A DNA stretch of 64,000 nt from contig JBBHKE010001179.1 in the NCBI GenBank assembly GCA_037447655.1, positions 5,001 through 69,000 on the forward strand, in the 5' to 3' direction. The translations under genes and the position numbers were made by a program. Below, one piece after another: positions 34,494-45,599 of the stretch (within the stretch, counting starts at the first letter, position 1; every line of letters begins with the position of its first letter). Source of the DNA: Zygnema cylindricum. Its lineage: Eukaryota > Streptophyta > Zygnematophyceae > Zygnematales > Zygnemataceae. The notes beneath the pieces were generated by a model. It saw only the letters and a program-made list of their open reading frames with translations, ran no database searches and had not been told where the DNA came from.

Positions 34494-36764
34494 TCAACTG
34501 GACATTACACTTTCAATTTTTTCACTTTTCTCTTTTAAGACTTCTTTGACCGGTTCCCATTGCTTTACAAATTTATCATCACCTCCGGACCAAATACTTC
34601 CATCCGAACCACAAACCAAAGCTCTCACTGGACCACAATGTGCTTCCAAAACTGTCACACATATGGGTTTTCCCCATGTTTCTTTCCATCCTCGAATACT
34701 TCCCTCCTCTCCTCCCGACCACAAAGTCCTTTCCTCATCCAAAAGTAAAGAAGAAATACTCGTCGGATGTCCTTCCCATTCGTTAACAAACTCGCCATCC
34801 AAATCCCAACAAAATATTTTTCCATCGTTTCGTCCTCCCCAGAGAAAATCATTTGCCACAAGCGAAGAAACAATTCTTGTTGACTCACCTGGAAATGTTT
34901 TTAATTTTCTCCTCTTTCTTTTTTCTATATTTTTTTGTTTTAAAATTTCCCTCAATCTCCAACGCATAATGATTCCATCCTCACAAGATGACCAAAGTTG
35001 ATTTCTCACATCTTTGCAGAAAGAAGTAAGAGAAATCTTTTGAATAGGAGATCTCCATTCACATTTAATTTTGGATTCCTCATAACTCCACTCCGAAATA
35101 TTTGAAATACCAGCCAAACAGCATCGGTTCTTTTCTATTGCTATAAGTGGACCTTGGATACAACTCCCTGTCTCAACTTGAGATTTTAGAACCATTTCTT
35201 TTGTGTCTTCATTCTCCACTATTATAACCAACCCAATGTTGTCCCAAATGGTAAGCGAGAGCAGCCACAATACGATCTTGTCTTTTTGCACAACATTCTT
35301 TCGTATCTATTTGCCAATGAGAAAGATAATCTCCACCTATCAAAATATTTCCGTCGCCCGTCAGGATCAGATCATGAATACCAGAATCAACACTAATTTC
35401 CGTGGTTGCAATCATCTTCGGCTGTTTTCCCATTTGTGAATAACCAACAACAGAAAAAGACAAAGAAAATGTGGATCAGTAATTGATGGTGAGTAAAAAT
35501 TCTAGGGGATACCCGATATTCGCCGCAATGTACTTTCCGAGGCGATTTGCGACATCACCCATAATGACATATATAAATGACATATAATTTAGTTGTAGCT
35601 GGGTAGTGACCGCACATGCACACATGTCATTATGGTATTGGTTGGCGACTAGCCTTACAATTATTGAATGAACATTGGAGCAGAGTAAAAATCAATAAGT
35701 ATGTAGAGAAAAGACAAGGAATGACAAGAAAGGACAAGAAAGGATAAGAAAGGACAAGAAAGCAAAATCAAAAATTAGAAGCATTGTGAAATAGATGGTG
35801 GACATGGTACGGGGACAGAGAGACCATGGATATGGAGGGAGAAAGGATGCAAAAGAGAGAAAGTAGAGACATGGAAGAACATTTGTCTCTTTTTTTGAAG
35901 TGTCGTTTGTCGTGAACGGTTGGTGATGTGTGAACGGGCTGTTGAATGGAAGTATAGCAAAAGATATAATAGGTTTGGGCGAAGGCCTAGAGTATCAAAC
36001 AATAATTTTAATAATTGTCTTACATAGGCAATTGTTCCACATAGGAAAGGAAATGTGAAAAATCACCTTTGAGCTGGCCATTTTCACTTCCTTGCAAGTC
36101 GAGATTTCAAGACTCTTTCCTTTTTAACTCTTTTAGTAGCAAATCCATCGCCTCCGTGATTTTTTAATTTGAGCTTTATTTTTTTTCATCTCTGTTTCCA
36201 TTTCCATACCATTCTCCGAAACTGTTTGCAGTTGATTCTTTTCCATATTTTCTTGCAAGCTGAAAATTTTCTTCTTTTGAACAAAATATAATGTGGTATA
36301 GTATTCTGGTTGTAAAGGAATCCGATTTTTCTGTATCGCAGATTCTATCATTTTTTCGGACATTTTAAGAGGATCCAAGAATTTACACAAACTTATCAAG
36401 TCATTTATACTCGCGGTTGGATATCGCTCTAACAAAGAATCTACCCAAACTTTTCTATTGTGTCACAATTTTCCCTCGCTTTAGAAGGAATGGATTCAAT
36501 TAGTGTTGTACAGTCTTCATATTTATAATCTTCTTTGTGTAAAACTGCCCACAGGAGGCAATTGTCGAGCAGAGTTACCAATTGTTTCTGATTTTCAGAA
36601 GGTTCTTCATCGCCATTTTGATCCAAAAAACTTTGAAAATGGCGCGAGACGAGATTTAAAATGGATTTATTTGTCAAACCTTGTATTTCTGTTAGTGTCC
36701 ATTCGTCGATATTTTTACTAGAAAGTTGAGAGAAAGAAAAGGGTGCCTTCATAGTTTTCTTCAA
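34494..36764 (-). pseudogene. NPH3-WD40 gene, copy 2 (disabled, propeller best preserved)
   Basis: The NPH3 exon starts at 36764 or 36752 (MKAPFSFSQLSSKNIDEWTL). It is collinear with copy 1 until about 36440, where an altered CACAATAGAAAAGTTTGGG shifts the frame; copy 4 shares the 2-base excess here. The NPH3 frame resumes at about 36435 (LERYPTASINDLISLCKFLD, MSEKMIESAIQKNRIPLQPE). The propeller (35460 to 34494) has blades with LSHWQIDTKEC, WVGYNSGE, LWSSCEDGIIMRWRLRE, LWGGRNDGKIFCWDLDGE, LWSGGEEGSIRGWKETWG and IWSGGDDKFVKQWEPVKEV. An 11-base deletion at about 35212 (relative to copy 4) shifts frame after YNSGE. The C-terminus ESVMSS-stop is intact. WD-type propellers are protein-interaction platforms; no catalytic role is implied. 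Confidence 0.75.
35712..35765. repeat. AAAGGACAAG tandem repeat in the copy 2 intron
   Basis: About five 10-base units. The inverse (CTTGTCCTTT) occurs at 49105-49160 in the copy 4 intron, which confirms the inverted duplication. Confidence 0.85.
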
Positions 36765-36945
36765 ATTTTAAAGCGACACTAAAAAAGAAATGAAAAAAAA
36801 AAAACTGAAGAACTGAAAACTGTTGTGAGAATGATTGCTACACCATGTTATAAACCTTTCTGAAAAGGTTTTTAACGACAGAAATCTTAAAGAATACTTT
36901 TTTCAACCTAAAAGATATGCCACAACAGGTCCAGAAGGTTACAAT

Positions 36946-38457
36946 CCTTTGAAGAAACAATTTATGATTTCTTGACTTAATTTCATTCTTGTTCCATTCA
37001 TTTATTTACAGAAAACCAGGATCGGCTATTTTGGTAAAGTGTCTGTCTGAGTGTCAGTAGCACATGCGATCTTAAAATAACATCTGGCAATAACTTTACT
37101 AGTGTTATACCAGTGTGTTTGTGACGTGACATTCTGCTTCACCAATGTGGGGACTCGGCATGCTAATCTAGTGAATTTGGACGGCGCAGATCTGCCGTCA
37201 TGTGGCAAGCTGCTTTGGCACGCGACATCTGGCCACGCGATCTTGTTGTTCAATCCGACGATCAAGATCTTGCATTGGGCTACACTGGGACGATATCAGG
37301 GTTCGCTTTTTTTTTTAAACGCGTTGGGACGCAAAGATTCGCCTGCAAAAGGTCAAAGATTGGGATAGCCTCGGGAAATCAGTCGGACCTGATTTTTTAT
37401 TACGCGTATATTTTACGGGAAGACAAAAAAAAAACGGGATGCAGAAAATTTCTTGTAAAAAAATTTTGAACGTCTTTGGCAGTCGCAAAGGTACAGTACC
37501 CGATTCGCCATAATTATGAATTTAATGCCAAAAAAACATTGAACGGCGTAAAACAGACGGAAAATAACATTTTGTCGCATAATTTATACGGCGAATTTGG
37601 CGAAATTATGGTACGGTCCATGCAATGGAACCGGCGTGGTTTCATTTTCAAAAATAAAGAAACCTGAGACGCAAATCTTCCAATAGACCCAATCCTTTTG
37701 CTACTACAAGTCTACAAGTACGGCAGGCGTACTTTTTCCCACGCCCACTCAGTAGACAAGTGTACGGAATGTTTTAATGCATGCCAACCATAGTGAACCA
37801 TACATCATACTTTATCGAATCCACAAAGCTCGTACGGAAAATTGTAACCCTCTGCGATACTTAATGCTTAGCCAATGAGCGTCCTGCTTTCCTTTGTGAC
37901 AAGTTTACAAAATCTTCCGCGGCGTCGTGCATCGCTTTGCAATTGCGTGACGTCACGTGATCGCTTTACGATAAATGTGCATGAAAGGACGTGGGAATAT
38001 TTTTCTTTCTGTCACGTCACACTACATTGTCCGTACTCTGACATCTAAAATGCCATTTGTAATTTAAGGATGAGTTTCTAGTAGTAAATTTATTGCCAAA
38101 TATTATTTTGAGATCGCATGTATCGTTAAATCAGACAAACCAAAAAAACAAAACAATGGAGCACTATATTGTAAACTGGTCTACTGTAAATAAAACAATG
38201 GAGTAAAAAAATGATAAATAAAATCAAGGAAAGACGTTCTACATTGTTGTCTTCAAACGATTGAAACCTTCTAAACTTGCTTGTGGCACATCGCTATTCT
38301 CATTTATTTTTTTCGCTATTCTTTGTCTTCTTCTAGTTGTACCTTTTCAGAAAAGATTATAGATGGTGCGGCGATCATCTTGACGACATTTTTCAGTTTT
38401 TCAGTATTTCTTGTTTTCTCTTTTATTTCGTGCTTTAATTGAAATTCGACGAAATCT
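36946..38457. other. Divergent upstream region between copies 2 and 3
   Basis: 36780-37105 and 38078-38440 are inverted-similar (for example CTTTACTAG and CTAGTAGTAAATTTATTGCC, and ATTTATTTACAG and CTGTAAATAAA). Copies 2 and 3 therefore stand head to head with homologous 5' flanks. The ~970 bp between them is unique apart from its right-arm partner at 45018-46900. No gene recognised. Confidence 0.65.
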
Positions 38458-39913
38458 ATGATGGCATCCTTTTCTCTCTCTCAAATTTTGAATACAAAGG
38501 TAGACCAATTGACACTCCCAGAAATTCAAGGTTTGACAAATAAATCAATTTTGGATCTCGTCTCGCGCCATTTTCAAAGTTTTTTGGATCAAAATGACGA
38601 TGTAGAACCTTCGGAGGATCAAAAACTTCTCGTTGTTCTTCTCGACAACTACCTCTTGTGGGCAATTTCACATAAAGAAGACTTTGGTTTTGAAGACTTT
38701 ACAACACTATTGAAATCCATTCCTTTTAAAGCGAGGGAAAATTGCGACACACTATATAGTGTGGCAAATTCTTTGTTCGAGCGATATCCAACTAATGTGA
38801 TCGAATTCGTTTATGCGAATTTTTGGATCCTCTCAAAATGTCCGAAAATACGATAGAATCCGCGATACGGAACAATCGGATTCCTTTACAACCAGCATAT
38901 TTTACCACATTATATTTCGTTCAGAAGAAGAAAATCTACAACTTGCAAGAAAGTATGAAAAAGATTCACTCACAAATAGGTTTGAAAAATGGTGTCGACT
39001 ATGAGGCCGAAATGGAAAAAAAGAATACCGAAAATGCAAAACTTAGAGAGGAGGTAGACTTTCTACCAGGTAGTGAAAAAAATAGTCTCGAGATTCCAAC
39101 TCACGAGAAAGTAAAAATGCTGAGCTGGCAGGTGAGATTTTTTTCATCTCTCCTTTATAAGACTTGCTTAAAAATTATAGTATGTGCTAAAAAATTGTAA
39201 TTTCTCGTCTTTGGATTTTTGAAGGAATTTATGTGAACATATAGTGTTGCTTTATGACATATGATAATGGGATTTGTTACTGACCCACCTTTTTTTTTCT
39301 TTTTCTTTTCGGTTTTTCACAGATGGAAAAACTGCTGAAGATGAATGTAGTTTTTTACAAAAAGAAAAAGTGGTGATGACGAATACAACCACAAAAATTA
39401 GTGTTGATTTTGATATAAGGAATCTGGTTTTGATCGACAGTTGACAAATTGTGGCCAGTGGAAATCTATTTTCTTATTGGCATATAAGTACGAAGGAATG
39501 TTTTACCATAAATTAAAAATCTTGTTGTGGCCTCCCTCCCTTATGATTCCCAACAACTTTGGGTGGGTTATAATTGCGGTTTAATGTCGGTATTCCAAAG
39601 TAAAGATTAGGTGTTTGTAAAATTCAAATCGTGAGTTGTATAAGAGTACTGCCGGTAATAAGCGGTAAATGCTATATAGGTGGCAATAATTGCATTTCGG
39701 AGGGGAGACTTCGGGAATCTAAAATCACATGTGAATGGAGATCTTCAATTTCATTGGCTAGTGTGGCATCATTCTGCCAAGATTTGAGAGGCCAAATTTT
39801 CAAAAACTTAATTAAAATTTAGGTCAAAACCCTGAATTGCTAAAACATTTGAAAACTGGTCAGAGGAGTTTGAAAAATAAATAGAAAACATTGAAATCGT
39901 AATGTCCAGTTGA
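38458..39913 (+). pseudogene. NPH3-WD40 gene, copy 3 (diverged, disabled)
   Basis: The NPH3 exon (38458-39131) starts MMASFSLSQILNTKVDQLTL and contains SILDLVSRHFQSFLDQNDDV, VVLLDNYLLWAIS, LLKSIPFKARENCDTLYSV and, after a frameshift near 38800, MSENTIESAIRNNRIPLQP. A coiled-coil-like tail follows (KKIYNLQESMKKIHSQ; AEMEKKNTENAKLREEVDFL) and it ends SWQ at a GTGAGA donor (39132). A short 191-bp intron ends at TTTTTCACAG (39322), followed by MEKLLKMN, which aligns with MGKQPKMI of the propeller exon in copies 2 and 4. This compact intron is the best evidence that NPH3 and propeller parts are one gene. The propeller part is badly decayed and missing blades, but ends with the family 3' motif AATGTCCAGTTGA. 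Confidence 0.7.
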
Positions 39914-41212
39914 AGTAAATTTGCAATCTAGTTTTCTTCGAGGGATCGACAAAATAGTGTTAAGTAGTCATAGAAAAATGATGTTTGATGTGGAATAAAA
40001 ACGATTAAAAGATGCAATAGATTTTGGTTAGAGACAAAAGAGGATTTTTAGGTTGTTGCAATTTCCACTTGTTTAGTTTTATACGAATACATTTGTTTCT
40101 ATTTCTTGTTGTGGAATCCAAGAATTTTATATAAATTCTTGAAGGAATGGAAACAACTTCGAAGAAACTGAACAGAGAAAAAATATTATTAGAATTCATG
40201 TCCAGATTTAGGTAAATTTGTGATTGCGCTTTCCTATTTTTCACCGATTAAAAAAAAATACAAAACTAAGGATGAAACTACTGATGGCTAGTGAAGTGCA
40301 ATTTGATAAAAAAAACACTTGTAAATGTTTGTTAGAGAGAGGACACATTAAAGTTTTGATTGCAATTTTCATTTGTATGAATGCCTTAGTTTTATGAATA
40401 TTTGTAAAATCCTAAGTGTTTTTTGATTGGATTGGGATCTTTTTTTTGGAGCACTAGCTTTTTTCAAAATATGGAAGTTTTTGGGATTCACCATTATCTC
40501 AAATGTGCATATATTTGCTTTGTTTTTTAATTTGTAGAGATATATAAAATCAAACTTTTCGTCTAAAAAAAAAATAAACGTCATTTTTTTTATTTAGGAA
40601 ACGGGACCTTTTTGTTTTTTTGTGCTTATTTTTTTAATAGCCCTAACAAACAATAAAAAAGGCTTAAAAAAAAAAAAAATCGGCAATATGCTGTGACAGA
40701 GATATGTCAAAAATTGACATTTTTGTCGAGATTAAAATATTTATGTTTTAAACAAATTTTGGAAATCAATGGGAGTTGTGGGTGTAATATTTTCATAAAT
40801 GAACTGTTTTTTTCTGATTTTTGCAATATTGCTCCCCTTTTGTCATTTTGTCCTTTTATTTCACTTAGCCTACAATTTTAACTCGTAGCATTCTTTCCCC
40901 TCACTCTCTCCCTCATAAGGTTTTTATTGGGGGGGGAGGGGGGGAGAGAGAGGAGGAGAGAGAGAGTTGACCGAGATTGACCCCCCTCCCCTTCTCTCCC
41001 TCTCTCCCTCACCCTCTATCCCTTTGTTGGTTTTATGGAATCTCGGGCGATATCTCACGTACAGACGAGCTTACCCGATATTTTTTTGGTTTGGTATTGG
41101 CTAGAAAATGATTTGAAGAAGAATCAAATAATATAAAGAAACGTGTCAGAGTATAATTCACTCTCAGAGTAAATATTCATAGAACCGCGGGAAAAAAAAA
41201 TAGCACTAAGAG
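39914..41212. other. Copy 3 3' flank and purine/pyrimidine tracts
   Basis: 39914-40330 resembles the 3' flanks of copies 2 and 4, and 40690-40900 resembles the inverse of 22560-22790, so it belongs to the duplicated unit. 40925-41025 has a G-rich purine tract followed by a C-rich pyrimidine tract able to form a hairpin. No gene recognised. Confidence 0.65.
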
Positions 41213-41215
41213 TTA

Positions 41216-41922
41216 GGGCGTGTCCCCATGTAACCGATATTTTTGAAACGTTATTTTGGAATTTAGCGCTGAGTTTACGGTGTACTTTTCAAAGTGTGCC
41301 TATGTCAATCGTTACTTGCGCGTTCATTATTTTGAATATGTGGCGGTTGTACACATGGCCAATACTTGCGACACCTGTAGACGCCAACAACAAACTGCTG
41401 ACATTTGTAGACGCCAACGATCTCAGAACAAACTGCGGACATTTGTACGCCGCAAAGAGCTCCTGACATACTTGGACAATTGTCGACGCCAACTGTCATT
41501 TGTTGACGCCCACACTTGAGCGACAAGCAATCGCCTACGTCTACAAAATGACATTTGTAGACGCTCACAAGTGGACAACATTAGCAAACAGACAAACAAT
41601 TTCTTTTTCGTGTATTCTCCCAACTGCAAAAAAGCAAATGAAAACTTACGCGTGCAACCCAGGCTTTCTATTCGTCAATAGGGTAGTATTTTGATTAAAA
41701 GCAGGTCGCGATTTGATTCCAATGCAAGTGTGAAGATGAGCTGGAAGTGAGTCGCGATGATGATACTGCCAAATCACCGTACCTTTCAAGTTCCACAATG
41801 ACGCAAAATGTATTTGAGTTTTTGCCCATTTTTCGTACGGCGTAATATTTTCAAGTATGAAGTCTCATTTTTTGTGTAAAAGACGCGAAAAAACCCTTAC
41901 TTGAACACATGGGGACACGCCG
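41216..41922. mobile_element. GTCCCCATGT-family TIR element with TTA flanks
   Basis: Left GGGCGTGTCCCCATGT and right ACATGGGGACACGCC are inverted; TTA lies directly before (41213-41215) and after (41923-41925) the ends. A 3-bp TTA duplication is the PIF/Harbinger target. The interior has repeats of CATTTGTAGACGCCAAC (41370-41560). No transposase. Confidence 0.75.
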
Positions 41923-41970
41923 TTACAATCCCTCTCCAAATGAGCTAAAGATAAAACACAATAAATCAGC

Positions 41971-42138
41971 CGTCCGATTATCATCAATTTGGATCGTACG
42001 GCCACACATTGCCGTCCGATTATCATCAATTTGGATCGTACGGCCACACATTGTCGTCCGATTATCATCAATTTAGATCGTACGGCCACAAATTGTCGTC
42101 CGATTATCATCAATTTGGATCGTACGGCCACACATTGA
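41971..42138. repeat. 42-bp minisatellite, four units
   Basis: Units start at 41971, 42013, 42055 and 42097, each CGTCCGATTATCATCAAT followed by TTGGATCGTACGGCCACAC, with only a few substitutions. The repetitive minus-strand ORF across it is a by-product. Confidence 0.95.
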
Positions 42139-42352
42139 CGGGATTCTCGTCTCAGAACACGTTAAGCAAGGTACGTCGGATGTAAACTTGCACTATACAA
42201 AGATGCCACGGTGAGGTTCCATGGCAGCAAAAAGCGTCGCGTTAAGTTGTCACGACTTTAAAACTGGGCGTCCAGCAAGAACGTTGGCTCGCGGACAAAG
42301 TTTTCGGAAAATCCCTGAATCTTCTACTCTACACTGTGACTCACTATTACTA

Positions 42353-42858
42353 TACACCGCGAATCGTAATTAGCGTTATGTACGCTAATTCCGTCGCCCC
42401 AAATTTTGACTCTATCACTCTAAATAGAGTACATAATTCTAGATTATTCTTTACACTATTTAAGGTACTTTTTGAAATCAACGTTATTAACTTTGGGAAA
42501 GTGTCATTTTAAATATTGTGGCGTACGGTCGGTGTCTGACCGAAAATTGTACTTTATTAACTAGAAAAGTACAAATAATGATTTAATACAGGTCGTTATC
42601 ATGAAACTGCGCTTTCACAAACCGCGTAGAGCAAGAGTCATAATGATGTGAAACTGTACGTTTTGTCAACTTGTGTACGTATACCTAATTTACAGGAAAA
42701 AATTCAGCGCGGATAATTAGTACGGAAAGAAACCCAAATTAGAGTTATTGATAAATTATAGTAAAATTTGTTTTTGGAAAAAATTGATTACACAAATTAG
42801 AGTTAATAACTCTATATATGTTTTTTTTTTCTTTACTCTAATTACGATTCATGGTGTA
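42353..42858. mobile_element. TACACCG-family TIR element A (506 bp)
   Basis: Ends TACACCGCGAATCGTAATT and AATTACGATTCATGGTGTA are inverted with one mismatch and start with TA. The interior has GACTCTATCACTCTAAATAG and ATTGTGGCGTACGGTCGG. The first ~380 bases are the inverse of 43790-44142. Confidence 0.8.
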
Positions 42859-42890
42859 GTGTCACCCCGAATCATATTCGTGGTGTAGTG

Positions 42891-44142
42891 TACACCGCGA
42901 ATCGTAATTAGAGTAAAGAAAAATTAGAGTAAAAAAAGTAGAAAAAATAATTAGAGTTATGAACTCTAATTTGTGTGATAGAACTTTTTCAAAAAGGAAA
43001 TTTACACTAACGGTGACGTTCCATCAGGCGAAAAGTGGCATAGTTAACAGAAATCCGCGACTCTCCGTACCAAATCGTACCGCCTATTTTGTTTTTATAC
43101 GAAAAACAACATTAAAGAGAATCTTGCCGATACTTTCCGAAGGTCTTAGAGGTAATACTGGCCGTCGGATGTTCATCCGCGAGGAGTTCGCTTCATTTTT
43201 TTCTACAACAGTCAACCCACCTCGAGGAGGTGGGTTGGCATATACAGAAAAAATAAATTCGTGACACGCTGGACGATTAAGCTACGTGTCATGATGGAAA
43301 ACCAACGAAAAAATCTTAAGATTTGCACATGACACGCGCATTCCAAAATACAACCAAAAATAAAAATGAAAATTCGTAACATTCCTTTGTCACGCTATTT
43401 TCGGTAGCTTATGTTCGTCACACTATTTCTCTCAAAGGACTTTCATTACGTTCGAAAACAGAAACCCTAAAAAATGAGCTGGCATACAGACTGGCGTTTG
43501 CAAAAAGTAAAAAGACTTGTCGTATGATTACTTCGTCCGCAGGTTCATGGTACGCAAGTGAAGATTTGAAGCTAAGTTTGTAGGTGCTAAAAATCTGAAA
43601 TATATTCATTATCGGATCGTAGCTTGCGTGGCGCTAGTCAATTGAGAACACGTGGTTTACAGATTCTAAATGATGGAACATCGACTCAATCGACCCGGTC
43701 TGTAGAGTTGGCCGTACGATTACAGAAACGTCTGATGGAACCTCACCCTAATTTATCAATAACTCTAATTTGGGCGTAAATTTGGGCACTGAATATATCC
43801 ACTGTAGATTAAGTACAAATACATAATTTGACAAAACGTACAGTTTCACGTCATTATGACGTTTGCATTACGCGGTTTGTTAAAACGCAGTTACATGATA
43901 ACGGCCTGTACTAATCATTATTTGTACCTTTTTACTTAATAATGTACAGTTTTGCATAGTCTGACACCGACTGTACGCCACACTATTTAAAACGACACTG
44001 TATTAGAGTTATTAACGCTCATTCAAAAAGTACCTTAAATAACGTAAATAATAATTTTGAATAATGTACTCTATGTTGATAGAGTCAAAATTTGGGGTGA
44101 CGGAATTAGCGTAAATAACTTTGATTACAATTTGCGGTTTAG
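42891..44142. mobile_element. TACACCG-family TIR element B (~1.25 kb, composite)
   Basis: It starts TACACCGCGAATCGTAATT and ends TTTGCGGTTTAG. The right ~350 bases (CAGTTTCACGTCATTATGAC, TGACACCGACTGTACGCC, GATAGAGTCAAAATTTGGGG) invert the left part of element A. The middle carries unrelated sequence with no recognisable transposase; the ORF at 42959-43264 has no domain. Confidence 0.65.
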
Positions 44143-44293
44143 TGTTTCCTTTTTTTTTTGCTATTTAAACGAATCCAATTTTCTATTGAAGACCGCTAGT
44201 CGAGAGGCGAGAATCTTATCTTTTAATCGCATCCGTCGGATTAACAATAGTACAAGCGTGCACGGGGAAAGCGAATTTTAAAGTGGTCTAAAC

Positions 44294-44851
44294 CATAGTT
44301 CAAAAGTAGGTGAAACGCCCATACAATATGCCAATTGTACGCAAAACATACAATATGGCCTTAAGACCCATATTGTATTGGCCACAAAATGAAATAAAAT
44401 AGGAACAGGGTTGAGTTCCACATCGATCGATAGAGAATTAAACGTCATGTCTAAATTTTGAAAAACATTCGGACAAAAAAATATTTTTCCGTGAGTTTTG
44501 AGGTATTTTTTATTTAAACCGCCATATTTGGACGATCGGACAGTCGCTGATCAAAGTAGCGATCTAAGAAGATCACATGAAAAGCCCATAACACAACTAA
44601 CGATAGGACTTACACCCGCGTTTTTTTTTTCCGGGATTTTTTTCCCGTGGAATGTCATCCTACGTGTTAGTTCGCTAACAAATTTCGTCCGGCGGCGTGC
44701 GCTGGACTATGATGATACGTCATATTCGTGCGTCTGTACAAGGGTGTGCACAACGCACACACATACAGTATGCCTCATCTGCGCGAGTTTTGTGCCAAGT
44801 TTTGTGCGCCTACCAAACGCCTACCATAAAAACGCCTACTTTTGAACTATG
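44294..44851. mobile_element. hAT-like MITE (558 bp)
   Basis: Ends CATAGTTCAAAAGTAGG and CCTACTTTTGAACTATG are perfect 17-base inverted repeats. The flanking 8-mers GTCTAAAC (44286-44293) and GTCTAAAG (44852-44859) match 7 of 8. An 8-bp duplication and a CANAG-type end fit hAT. No transposase. A second copy lies at 63161-63451. Confidence 0.85.
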
Positions 44852-45599
44852 GTCTAAAGTCTAAACAACATCGGCACACAGTATAGTGTGGATTAGAAGT
44901 ACAGGGATGGTCCGAAAACTTTGTCCGCGACCCAAAGCACTCGAGGGAAGCTTGTCTTTTGTCTTTTACCTCGTGACAATGTGACGAAACGCTCTTTGTT
45001 ACCATGGAAACCCACCCTTCAATTACAAATGGCATTTCAGATGTGAGAGTACGGACGATGCAGTGTGACTTGACAGAAACAAAAATAATGCCGTTCTTTC
45101 AATTTTATCGTAAAGCGATCACGTGACGTGACGTCACGCAATCCCAAAGCGCTGCATGACGCCGCGGGAAGATTTTGTAAAATTTTCACGAAGGAAAGCA
45201 GGACGCTCATTGGATAGGCATTAAGTATCGTAGAGGATTATTGTGGATTCGATAAAGTATGATGTATTGTTCACTATGGTTGGCATGCATTAAAACAATC
45301 CGTACACTTGTCACAGTGGGAGTGTGAAAAAGTACGCCTGCCGTACTTGTAGTAGCAAAAGGATTGGGTCCATTGAATTTTGAAAGATTTGCGTTTCAGG
45401 TTTCGCTATTTTTGAAAAATGAAACCGCGCCGATTCCAGTGCATGAAGCGTCTCATAATTTCGTCAAATTTGCCACATAGCACAACAAAAAATAAAATTA
45501 AGGCCGACGAGTGTAATCACGTGACAATTTTTTTTTCCCCGGCTGTTTTACGCTGTTCAATGTTTTTCGGCATTAAATTCATAATTACGACGAATCAGG

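Larger units (their letters stand above)
31650..36945. repeat. Segmental duplication, unit 2
   Basis: Collinear partner of 20792-26076, including a TIR element (31676-32494), family interior (32515-33235), (GGGA)n (33302-33412) and the NPH3-WD40 gene. The offset is about 10.87 kb. Together with the copia copies it forms a tandem duplication of [copia - DNA elements - gene]. Confidence 0.85.
34030..38065. repeat. Left arm of a large inverted duplication
   Basis: The reverse complement matches 45018-50864: gene 3' flank, NPH3-WD40 copy 2, its upstream region and a further ~1 kb (for example CTTTTTGCCATTTTGC-free unique DNA around 37100-38060). The right arm is longer by about 1.7 kb, almost entirely because of insertions absent here. 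Confidence 0.9.

Noticed and set aside
34546-35001. Plus-strand ORF antisense to the copy 2 propeller (also 23492-24088 and 49878-50333)
   Set aside because: Conserved only as the mirror of the WD-repeat coding strand; the translation lacks domain features.
20792-36945. Assembly artefact as the sole explanation for the segmental duplication
   Set aside because: The copia and gene copies in the two units differ by many substitutions and distinct lesions, so at least those parts are true separate copies; only the near-identical middle remains open to doubt.
41370-41560. Regularly spaced CATTTGTAGACGCCAAC motifs as a CRISPR-like array
   Set aside because: Spacing is irregular, units vary, they lie inside a TIR element of a eukaryotic genome, and no cas genes occur.
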